This document shows, in pieces, positions 17,464 to 24,997 of a stretch of 64,000 nt of DNA; within the stretch, counting starts at the first letter, position 1; every line of letters begins with the position of its first letter. A program made the translations under genes and the position numbers. The notes below the pieces were generated by a model. That model made no database searches. It worked only from the letters and a program-made list of their open reading frames with translations, and was not told where the DNA came from. The stretch is taken from positions 43,835 through 107,834 of the forward strand of contig JBMYND010000007.1 of the NCBI GenBank assembly GCA_049597955.1, given 5' to 3'. Source of the stretch: JAYPAN01 sp049597955 (GTDB taxonomy: Bacteria > Pseudomonadota > Alphaproteobacteria > RS24).

Positions 17464-18742
17464 CCGGCAGGGCTTTAACGGCCTATGCCGCGATTGTTTT
17501 TGCGTGCAGCAAGTCACTGCCCCTGCCCGCGCGCGCTGTGGCCAATGCGGCTCACCGCGCATGATTATGCATGATGAGCTGGCGCAGCTCGGCATTGCCC
17601 ATCTTGATTGCGATGCGTTTTATGCAGCGGTTGAAAAACGCGACAATCCCGACCTCACTGACAAGCCGGTGATTATTGGCGGCGGGCGGCGCGGCGTTGT
17701 TTCCACCTGTTGCTATATTGCCCGCATTCACGGCGTCCATTCGGCCATGCCCATGTTCAAGGCATTGAAAGCCTGCCCCGATGCGGTGGTGATTAGGCCC
17801 GATATGGATAAATATACGCGCATAGGCAAACAAGTGCGCGCGCTGATGAAGGAATTGACGCCCTTGGTGGAGCCTTTGTCGATTGACGAAGCCTTCATGG
17901 ATTTGCGCGGCACGGAGCGCCTGCATCATGGCACACCGGCTGAAAGCCTTGTCCGCCTGACGCAGCGCATTGAAAGCGAGATAGGCATCACCGTCTCGAT
18001 TGGCCTCAGCCATAATAAATTTCTCGCCAAGCTGGCCTCGGATATGAACAAGCCGCGCGGCTTTTCGGTGATTGGCGAAGCTGAAACGCTTGGCTTTCTG
18101 GCCGGTCTGCCGGTCAGTGCCATTTGGGGTGTCGGCAAGGCCATGCAGGAAAGGCTGGCGCGTGACGGCATTCGCACCATCGCGCAATTGCAGAAAATAC
18201 CCGATGTCGAACTGGCGCGCCGCTATGACAGTCTTGGCCTGCGGCGGGCGCAATTGGCACGCGGCGAAGACCGGCGCAAGGTTCAACCTTTCAGCCCGGC
18301 CAAAAGCATTTCCAGCGAAACCACTTTTCAGGAAGATTTGCGCGACCGCGCGGCGCTTGAGAAACATTTATGGCGCTTGAGCGAACGCACCGCCCAACGT
18401 TGCAAAGCCAAGCAAATGGCGGGCAAAACCATTGTGCTGAAGCTGAAAACCGACCGTTTCACCACGCTGACCCGCAATCGCGCTCTGCCCGACCCGACCC
18501 AGCTTGCCGATATTATTTTCCAGACCGGGCAAACGCTTCTGGCGCAAGTGCTGGCAGAGCGCAAGGACACCGCCTTTCGGCTTATCGGCATTGGCGTGGC
18601 CCAGCTTGTTGATGCCGATATGGCCGACCCGCCCGATTTGGCCGACCCTGACAAATCGCGCCGCAAAGCCGCCGAGCAAGCCATGGATGATTTGCGCGAC
18701 AAATTCGGCAAAGATGCCATTAAAAAGGGAAGAAGCCTGTAA
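17438..18742 (+). CDS. dinB: DNA polymerase IV (Y family)
   Basis: Translesion polymerase. The palm begins with IAHLDCDAFYAAVEKRDNP, has SIDEAFMDL with the catalytic acids, GLSHNKFLAKLASDMNKP and the little-finger region that follows. Before the polymerase core lies a Cys-rich segment (CRDC...C and CGQCGSPR) that may bind zinc; this extension occurs in many alphaproteobacterial DinB proteins. Start ATG 17438 is the first that includes the extension; an ATG at 17561 would remove it. About 434 residues. Overlap with the HAD-like gene suggests co-translation. Confidence 0.95.
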   Translation: METNNPSPDRQGFNGLCRDCFCVQQVTAPARARCGQCGSPRMIMHDELAQLGIAHLDCDAFYAAVEKRDNPDLTDKPVIIGGGRRGVVSTCCYIARIHGVHSAMPMFKALKACPDAVVIRPDMDKYTRIGKQVRALMKELTPLVEPLSIDEAFMDLRGTERLHHGTPAESLVRLTQRIESEIGITVSIGLSHNKFLAKLASDMNKPRGFSVIGEAETLGFLAGLPVSAIWGVGKAMQERLARDGIRTIAQLQKIPDVELARRYDSLGLRRAQLARGEDRRKVQPFSPAKSISSETTFQEDLRDRAALEKHLWRLSERTAQRCKAKQMAGKTIVLKLKTDRFTTLTRNRALPDPTQLADIIFQTGQTLLAQVLAERKDTAFRLIGIGVAQLVDADMADPPDLADPDKSRRKAAEQAMDDLRDKFGKDAIKKGRSL

Positions 18743-18819
18743 AGCTGCAGCTTTTCCCCCTATGATGAGTTGACAAAAGCCGTGTGCAGACCAGGTCATG
18801 CCCAACAGGAGATGCAGCC

Positions 18820-19314
18820 ATGAAACGAGCCGACATAGAACGCAAGCTGGAAGATATCGGCCTTGTGCTGCCGCAGGCCAACACCGCTTTCGGGGCTTAT
18901 CTGCCTTATCTGGTCAGCGGCTCTTATTTAATGGTCTCCGGTCAGGGGCCGGTGCTGGCTGCCGGTGGGTCAATTACCGGCAGGCTGGGTGACGGGCTGG
19001 AGATTGAAGATGGCAGCCGCGCCGCCCAACTTGCCGCGCTGAACATTATCGCGCAAATGGATGCCGCGCTCGGCGGTGATTTCACGCGCCTTGTGCAAAT
19101 TGTCAAACTGACCGGCTATGTCAATTCAACGTCCGATTTTACCCATCAACCGGCGGTGATTAACGGCGCGTCGGAATTGCTGGTCACGCTGTTTGGCGAT
19201 GCCGGTCGCCATGCGCGCGCTGCCATTGGCGTTGCCGCTTTGCCCATGGGCTGGGCGGTTGAAATTGACGCCATGATTGAAATCAAACCCGCCAGCAATG
19301 AGACGCAAGCGTGA
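18820..19314 (+). CDS. RidA/YjgF family protein
   Basis: A 164-residue member of the RidA superfamily, which includes enamine/imine deaminases. The fold markers are YLMVSGQGP, AALNIIAQMDAALGG, and a C-terminal GVAALPMGWAVEIDAMIEI. The catalytic Arg of true RidA enzymes normally lies near the end in an RxxV context; here the corresponding region reads RHARAAIGVAALP, as in the longer YjgF-like branch (COG0251 relatives). Substrate unknown. ATG 18820 has AGGAGA 7 bases upstream. Overlaps the next gene by 4 bases. Confidence 0.85.
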   Translation: MKRADIERKLEDIGLVLPQANTAFGAYLPYLVSGSYLMVSGQGPVLAAGGSITGRLGDGLEIEDGSRAAQLAALNIIAQMDAALGGDFTRLVQIVKLTGYVNSTSDFTHQPAVINGASELLVTLFGDAGRHARAAIGVAALPMGWAVEIDAMIEIKPASNETQA

Positions 19315-20492
19315 GCCAAGCTGCCAATGACACTGCCATAAGCCTGCGTGTGCTGGCCGATTTGTCGCAAATATCGGCGGAGGAATGGGATGCTTGCGCC
19401 AACCCGCCTGGCCTTGCCTATAATCCATTTATCGCCCATGCCTTTTTAAGCGCCTTGCAGGATAGTGGCTCGGCCGTGGCCGATACGGGCTGGCTGGGGC
19501 AGCATTTGGTATTGCAAGACGCCGCAGGCACGGCGCAGGCAGTGATGCCGCTTTATCTGAAAAATCACAGCCAGGGTGAATATATTTTCGACTATGGTTG
19601 GGCCGATGCGTTTCACCGTGCCGGTGGGCGTTATTACCCCAAGCTCTTATCTGCCGTGCCATTCACACCCGCCGGCGGTCGCCGCTTGCTGGTCAAGCCG
19701 GGGCCGGAGGCAGAAACCCATGAAACCAATTTACTGGCCGGGGCGCTGACATTGATGGAAAAACTCGATGCCTCCTCGCTGCATATCAATTTCCTGCCGG
19801 AAGATGAATGGACACGGCTTGGCGATAAGGGCTTGTTGCGCCGCACCGACCAACAATTTCACTGGCTCAATCAGGGCTATGGCAGTTTTGATGACTTCCT
19901 TGCCTCGCTGGCTTCGCGCAAGCGCAAAAATCTGAAAAAAGAGCGCGCCCGCGCGCTGGAAAACGGCATTGAAGTTGAATGGCTGACCGGCAGCGATTTG
20001 ACCGAGGCGCATTGGGATGCGTTTTTCCATTTCTATATGGATACCGGCAATCGCAAATGGGGAACGCCCTATTTGACGCGGCAATTTTTCTCGCTGGTGC
20101 AGCAACGTATGGCCGAAGAAACTTTGCTCATCATGGCGCGGCGCGAAGGCCGATACATAGCAGGCGCGCTGAATTTTATCGGCGGCGACACGCTCTATGG
20201 CCGCAATTGGGGCTGCGTGGAAGACCACCCATTCCTGCATTTTGAACTGTGCTATTACCAAGCGATAGATTTTGCCATTGCGCGCGGTCTGGCGCGGGTT
20301 GAGGCGGGCGCGCAAGGCACGCATAAGCTGGCGCGCGGCTATGCCCCGCATCATATTTACTCAGCCCATCATATCGCCCATGAGGGTTTGCGTGACGCGG
20401 TGGCGCATTATCTTGATGGCGAGCGCGATTATGTTGACCGCGAAATAGAGGCGTTAAGCAAGCATACACCGTTCCGGCGACCGCAAAATTAA
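19311..20492 (+). CDS. FemAB/GNAT-like protein (COG3146 type)
   Basis: A 393-residue protein of the family once labelled peptidogalycan biosynthesis, related to FemAB and GNAT acyltransferases. Typical features are the early WDACANPPG...NPFIAHAFLSALQ, FDYGWADAFHRAGGRYYPKL, a basic SRKRKNLKKERARAL helix, TGNRKWGTPYLT and the closing EAGAQGTHKLARGYAP. No signal peptide is visible, so it acts in the cytoplasm. The acceptor is not known. GTG 19311 overlaps the RidA-like stop (GTGA). It ends 4 bases from the convergent RTX gene. Confidence 0.85.
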   Translation: MSQAANDTAISLRVLADLSQISAEEWDACANPPGLAYNPFIAHAFLSALQDSGSAVADTGWLGQHLVLQDAAGTAQAVMPLYLKNHSQGEYIFDYGWADAFHRAGGRYYPKLLSAVPFTPAGGRRLLVKPGPEAETHETNLLAGALTLMEKLDASSLHINFLPEDEWTRLGDKGLLRRTDQQFHWLNQGYGSFDDFLASLASRKRKNLKKERARALENGIEVEWLTGSDLTEAHWDAFFHFYMDTGNRKWGTPYLTRQFFSLVQQRMAEETLLIMARREGRYIAGALNFIGGDTLYGRNWGCVEDHPFLHFELCYYQAIDFAIARGLARVEAGAQGTHKLARGYAPHHIYSAHHIAHEGLRDAVAHYLDGERDYVDREIEALSKHTPFRRPQN

Positions 20493-20496
20493 CCCG

Positions 20497-23400
20497 TCAC
20501 ACAATCTCGAAATCGGTCATGGTCAGCGCGGTGGTGTAATCTTCCAGCACCATAATGACCACATCATCGCTGTTTGAAGGCGTGCCGTTTTTCCAGTAAA
20601 TCACCGTATCATTCACCGCCGCATTATTGGTGCTGCCTGTGGCCTCATTGGTGTCATTCGTCCAGCGAATATCGGCAGCATTTTGCAAAGCGGTCAGCGT
20701 GGTTTCATTGCCATTGGCCGTATCAACGCGAAGCTTGTCGCCGGAAGCAAAATCTGTGACCGCATCTTTGGCGCGCGCGGCACTGCCCAATTCAAGGACA
20801 AATCTGTCATTGCCCGCCCCGCCGGTGAATGTGTCACTGCCGGCCAAGCCAATCAGCACATCATCGCCATTGCCGCCTTTCAGCAGATTGTCGAGCGCAT
20901 TGCCGGTCAGTATGTCATTGGCGCTGCCGCCGGTTGCGTTTTCAATCAAGCAGTCATAGGCAATGCCCAAAAGCCCGTCACCGGCGGACAAGCCGTTAAA
21001 GGTCGCCAAATCATCATCATCCAACCCGGTAATTTTGCCGAAAAAGCTGAAACTGCCCGCGCCAAGATTGATATTGGCTTTGGTTGTTTGGTCGCTCCAT
21101 GAGAAAGTATCGGTGCCGCCCGCGTCCCAAATACAGGCATAAATATAATCACGGGTGGAAAAAGATGACAGCGTATAGCCGGTGTCGCCATCATTATATT
21201 GCTCATTGACGCCATAAAGAAATTGCAGGGCGGCAATGTCATCCATCATCAGCGTGGTCGGCATGTGTTTGTAATTAGCATAGCCGCTCGGCGTCACATC
21301 GCCGATATTTTCGGCATAATTCATCACTGAATAGGCCAGTGAAGTATGCTCCATACCATGCCCATTGGTCATGCGATAAGTGATATCGGCATGGCTGTTT
21401 TTCCAATCGCTGAACGGATGGGCCAGCCCAATCGCATGGCCCAGCTCATGTATCAGCGTTGTCTTGTAATACCAGCCATCAACCATTTTTGTGGCATCAT
21501 TAAACTCATTGTTTGCGCTGTTGCTGGCCGCCAGAAAAACATCACCGGCCCGGGCGACACCGCTTATCGGAATATAGCTGTAATTGCCGCTGCCGGGTCT
21601 TCCGGCCCATTCATTGTCATAGGTGGTGATGCGGATATTGCCATTTTGCGAGGGGTCGTCGCCCGTGCTTTCGGTGACTTCGGTGAAATTAAGCAGCGAT
21701 ACGCTTGAGAAAAGCTTGAGGGCATCTGTCGTGGCATTTTTCAATACCGCGCTTGGCGTGAGAATATAATCAATTGCCGGGTCGTCATTATAGACGGAGG
21801 CAAAATGGCTGTTTTGTGTGCCGAAACTATAGGTGAAATCAAAGCCGTAAGCCAGTTTTGAACTGCCCCAATGATAGCCGAAAAGCAGCCCTTCCTCATA
21901 ATCGGTCATCGGTGAGGGCTTGGTCGCATACCAACCTATCGTGCCTTTGCTGTTTTTATTGGCCGCCTGCGATTCATCGACATTGGTCACATCAATGGTG
22001 AAAATCGCGCTGGTGCTGGCACCAAAATTGTCGGTAACGGTGACGGAGACACTGAATTTGTTATCCGCCTCATAATCAAACCCGGCACCGGCCTTGACGC
22101 GCAGCGTATTGCCGACAATCTCAAAATAGCGATTGTCACCGTTCATATTGCTCAGGGCGAAAGTTAATGTCTGGCCAATATCGCTGTCAGTCGCTGACAA
22201 TGTGCCAATCGTCGCACCACCGGCATTTTCAGCCACTGTTTTATTGCCGGACAAGGTAAGGCCAGTCGGCGCATTATTGACAAACTCAATGACATTGGCA
22301 TTGTCGGTAATATGCGCGAAATGCGCCGCCGTCAGCGCAAATTCGCCATTGCTCAGCACTGCAAAAATTTTGCTCCCGTCAAGGCCGCTATTATTGTTTT
22401 TACCGGCATAGAGAAAAGTCTTACCGGCGGTTTTGGTGAACCAAACTTTGGTGGCCGACGCGCCCAAATCAAGCAAATCGCCACTGGCAAAATCGGTGAT
22501 TGTGTCAAAGCCGGTCATATGGCTGCCCGTATCGGCAATATGAAACCGGTCATTGCCCGCCCCGCCGATGAGTGTATCTGCGCCCGTACCACCGGAAAGA
22601 ACATCATCGCCGCCACCGCCGGTCAACGTGTCATTGCCCGCCCCGCCGGTCAGCCGGTTGGCCGTATTGTCACCGGTCAGCCTGTCATTGCCGGAACCAC
22701 CGGTCAGCTTTTCAATGTTTTTGAGATAGTCAAACTCATCATTGGCATCAATTGTGCCGTTATTGTCTGTGTCAATCCAGACGCGGATATAAGTGCCAGT
22801 GCTGTGCGCCTCCCACAGGCCATTATGCAGGCGATATTTTGTGCTGTCGGCCAGATTGACGGTAACAGCGCGGCTGGTGTGCGAAGCGTTATAAATGTCC
22901 GTTCCCGCGCCGCCATCAATCACATCATTGCCAAGGCCGCCAATCAAAACATCGTCACCGGCGCCGCCGGAAATAACATCATCGCCTGCCAGACCATAAA
23001 GCTCATTGGCGAGGTCATTACCGCCCAGCACATCGCCGCGCTGCGAGCCATATATGTTTTCGATATTGCGCAAATAATGAAACTCATCCGTGCTTTCCTG
23101 CACCCCATCCGCATCCGTATCGCGCCAGGCACGGACAAAACTGCCGCTTGCATGGGCTTCCCAAACATTATTGTGAAAGCGATATTTGGTCGCTGCGCCC
23201 AAATCAAGCTGCACGGCGAAATGCTTGGTCGAGCCAATGACATAATTGCTGTAATCGACGACATCATTTCCCTCGCCGCCATCAAATAAATCATTGCCGC
23301 TGCGGCCAATCAGCCGGTCATCGCCGCCACTGCCAAATAATTGGTCATCCTTGTCGCGGCCGATAAGAACATCATCACCGTCGCCGCCAACGATTTTTTC

Positions 23401-24372
23401 AACCCCGTAAGCATAGCTGCCAAAATTATCGGAAAACATATCGGTCAGGCCGATATTCACCGCACCGATAATCAAATCTTGCGTCATATGGGCATAAGAC
23501 AGCGTATCAATGCCGGACTGACCGTAATAGAAATTGGCACCGGTGCCGGCCACCAGAATATCATTGCCGGAGCCGCCATAGAGGAAATTATCGCCCGCGC
23601 CGCCATCGAGCCGGTCATTGCCGGAGCCGCCCTCAAGCCGGTCATCGCCGCCCTCGCCGGACAGCGTGTCATCATCGCTGCCGCCATAAAGCGTGTCATC
23701 ACCCGTGCCTCCTTCCAGCACATCTTCGCCGGATTGGCCGTAAAGCGTGTCATCGCCCGCATCACCGACCAGCCGGTCATCGCCTTCCTCACCATGCAGC
23801 GTGTCATCACCGGCACCGCCGCGCAGCGTGTCATTGCCTATGCCGCCATTAAATATGTCATTACCCGCGCCACCGGCAATATAGTCATTGCCGGAAGAGC
23901 CGTACCAATCCAGTTTTTTCTCAGAACCGGCCAGCAGCCGGTCGGGGCCGTAAAGCCGCCATTGATTGTCATTGCGATTGTCAGTGCGCCCATTTTGGTC
24001 GTCATTGTCATTGCGGTTATTGTCACCACCATTTCCGTCTTCACCGGCGCGGCTGCGGTCGAGCAAATTGGCGCGCAAATCAGTGAGCTGCTTATCGCTT
24101 AACACGCGCGATGTCGGCGGCGCAGGCTTGCCCTGATTGCCCTGATTATTTGGCCCATTATCCGTGCCGACAGGCGGCGATGTTTCGGGAGATGGTGCAG
24201 CTTTCGGTTGCGTGGGAGGGCCAGATATAGGGCCAGATATAGGGCCAGATGCTGCGGGCGGCGGCGGATTTTCATGCCCGTTTCCGGCAAGCGGCATATG
24301 ACCATTTACCTGACCTGTCGATTGACTGCCAATTTTGCCGGTAAGAAACCATTTATCGCGCTTTTGCGGCAT
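20497..24372 (-). CDS. RTX protein with serralysin-type (M10) metalloprotease domain
   Basis: A 1291-residue acidic, probably type I secreted protein. Order: proline-rich N-terminus without signal peptide (about 35-90), Asn/Asp-rich linker (110-137), RTX nonapeptide blocks (about 158-290, 328-370, 441-492, 556-612), two similar modules each with an EF-hand-like loop, a cadherin-like domain (about 698-800), then the metalloprotease domain with HELGHAIGLAH (His975, Glu976, His979, Gly982, His985) and Met-turn SVMNY (1015-1019), a last short RTX block (1147-1190) and a hydrophobic-acidic C-terminal tail. Serralysins normally carry the protease domain first. AGGAG lies 6 bases before the ATG. No secretion genes are nearby. 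Confidence 0.93.
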   Translation of the reverse strand: MPQKRDKWFLTGKIGSQSTGQVNGHMPLAGNGHENPPPPAASGPISGPISGPPTQPKAAPSPETSPPVGTDNGPNNQGNQGKPAPPTSRVLSDKQLTDLRANLLDRSRAGEDGNGGDNNRNDNDDQNGRTDNRNDNQWRLYGPDRLLAGSEKKLDWYGSSGNDYIAGGAGNDIFNGGIGNDTLRGGAGDDTLHGEEGDDRLVGDAGDDTLYGQSGEDVLEGGTGDDTLYGGSDDDTLSGEGGDDRLEGGSGNDRLDGGAGDNFLYGGSGNDILVAGTGANFYYGQSGIDTLSYAHMTQDLIIGAVNIGLTDMFSDNFGSYAYGVEKIVGGDGDDVLIGRDKDDQLFGSGGDDRLIGRSGNDLFDGGEGNDVVDYSNYVIGSTKHFAVQLDLGAATKYRFHNNVWEAHASGSFVRAWRDTDADGVQESTDEFHYLRNIENIYGSQRGDVLGGNDLANELYGLAGDDVISGGAGDDVLIGGLGNDVIDGGAGTDIYNASHTSRAVTVNLADSTKYRLHNGLWEAHSTGTYIRVWIDTDNNGTIDANDEFDYLKNIEKLTGGSGNDRLTGDNTANRLTGGAGNDTLTGGGGDDVLSGGTGADTLIGGAGNDRFHIADTGSHMTGFDTITDFASGDLLDLGASATKVWFTKTAGKTFLYAGKNNNSGLDGSKIFAVLSNGEFALTAAHFAHITDNANVIEFVNNAPTGLTLSGNKTVAENAGGATIGTLSATDSDIGQTLTFALSNMNGDNRYFEIVGNTLRVKAGAGFDYEADNKFSVSVTVTDNFGASTSAIFTIDVTNVDESQAANKNSKGTIGWYATKPSPMTDYEEGLLFGYHWGSSKLAYGFDFTYSFGTQNSHFASVYNDDPAIDYILTPSAVLKNATTDALKLFSSVSLLNFTEVTESTGDDPSQNGNIRITTYDNEWAGRPGSGNYSYIPISGVARAGDVFLAASNSANNEFNDATKMVDGWYYKTTLIHELGHAIGLAHPFSDWKNSHADITYRMTNGHGMEHTSLAYSVMNYAENIGDVTPSGYANYKHMPTTLMMDDIAALQFLYGVNEQYNDGDTGYTLSSFSTRDYIYACIWDAGGTDTFSWSDQTTKANINLGAGSFSFFGKITGLDDDDLATFNGLSAGDGLLGIAYDCLIENATGGSANDILTGNALDNLLKGGNGDDVLIGLAGSDTFTGGAGNDRFVLELGSAARAKDAVTDFASGDKLRVDTANGNETTLTALQNAADIRWTNDTNEATGSTNNAAVNDTVIYWKNGTPSNSDDVVIMVLEDYTTALTMTDFEIV
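24218..24250 (-). repeat. 12-base tandem repeat in the RTX gene
   Basis: Two full and one partial copy of GGGCCAGATATA (plus-strand reading), encoding repeated Ser-Gly-Pro-Ile in the proline-rich N-terminal linker of the RTX protein. Confidence 0.85.
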
Positions 24373-24426
24373 ATCCGACTCCTGATATTATTGTTTTGAA
24401 TACGCAAATTTACAAATGCAGCCTAA

Positions 24427-24455
24427 AGGCTAGGCCGGAATAAACCGCCAGTCAA
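24427..24455 (-). promoter_or_regulatory. Weak candidate promoter for the RTX gene
   Basis: On the minus strand TTGACT (24450-24455) and TAGCCT (24427-24432) are 17 bases apart, 55 bases upstream of the RTX ATG. The -10 element is poor. The 170-base gap also has to hold the HIT gene promoter. Confidence 0.25.
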
Positions 24456-24542
24456 CCAAATCCCCTGCGATACAGGCTTGCCAGCCCGTCACCTATTGTG
24501 AACAATGGGGCCGGTTTAACCGCATGCACAAGGGAGGCTCCC

Positions 24543-24971
24543 ATGCAATTGGATGACGCTTATGACGACAATAATATCTTCGCCAAAATCCTGCGCGGCG
24601 ACATGCCCTGCATCAAAGTCTATGAAGATGACGCAACGCTGGCCTTTATGGATATTATGCCGCAAGCGCCGGGCCATGTTCTTGTTATTCCCAAAGAGGC
24701 GGCAACCAATTTTTTAACCCTTTCTCCGGCTGCAGCCCAAGCCACCATTACCACAGCACACAGGCTTGCCCCGGCTGTGCAACGCGCGGTCAATGCGCCC
24801 GGCTTTATGCTGGCCCAGCTCAACGGGTCAGCCGCCGGTCAAACCGTGCCGCATTATCATTTGCACATTATCCCACGTCAGGACGGGCTTGAAATGGCCC
24901 TTCATGCGCGGGAAATGGCCGATATGGACGCGCTTTCCGAACTGGCCGAAAAGATTCGCGCCGAGCTGTGA
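24543..24971 (+). CDS. HIT family protein
   Basis: A 142-residue histidine-triad nucleotide-binding hydrolase. Motifs: IFAKILRGDMPCIKVYEDD at the start, APGHVLVIPK in the middle and the catalytic QTVPHYHLHIIPR triad. ATG 24543 has GGGAGG 6 bases upstream, better than the in-frame start at 24498. Substrate is unspecified (purine nucleoside phosphoramidates or dinucleotides in known members). It converges on clpA. Confidence 0.93.
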   Translation: MQLDDAYDDNNIFAKILRGDMPCIKVYEDDATLAFMDIMPQAPGHVLVIPKEAATNFLTLSPAAAQATITTAHRLAPAVQRAVNAPGFMLAQLNGSAAGQTVPHYHLHIIPRQDGLEMALHAREMADMDALSELAEKIRAEL

Positions 24972-24997
24972 AGCCTCGCCAATCTAGCGAATAAGGG

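Noticed and set aside
18743..18765. AAGCTGCAGCTT palindrome after dinB as a terminator
   Set aside because: It is a perfect palindrome without a loop, and only a short T stretch follows. Too weak to call.
23481..23900. Regular repeats that could suggest a CRISPR or satellite array
   Set aside because: They are 27-base-type periodicities of Gly/Asp RTX nonapeptides, degenerate and in frame, with no constant repeat and no variable spacers.
22312..24102. Long open frames on the plus strand opposite the RTX gene (about 325 and 253 codons)
   Set aside because: They mirror the RTX repeats in antisense, giving repetitive Ala/Ile/Val strings. No ribosome-binding site or family match. They arise from the RTX codon pattern.
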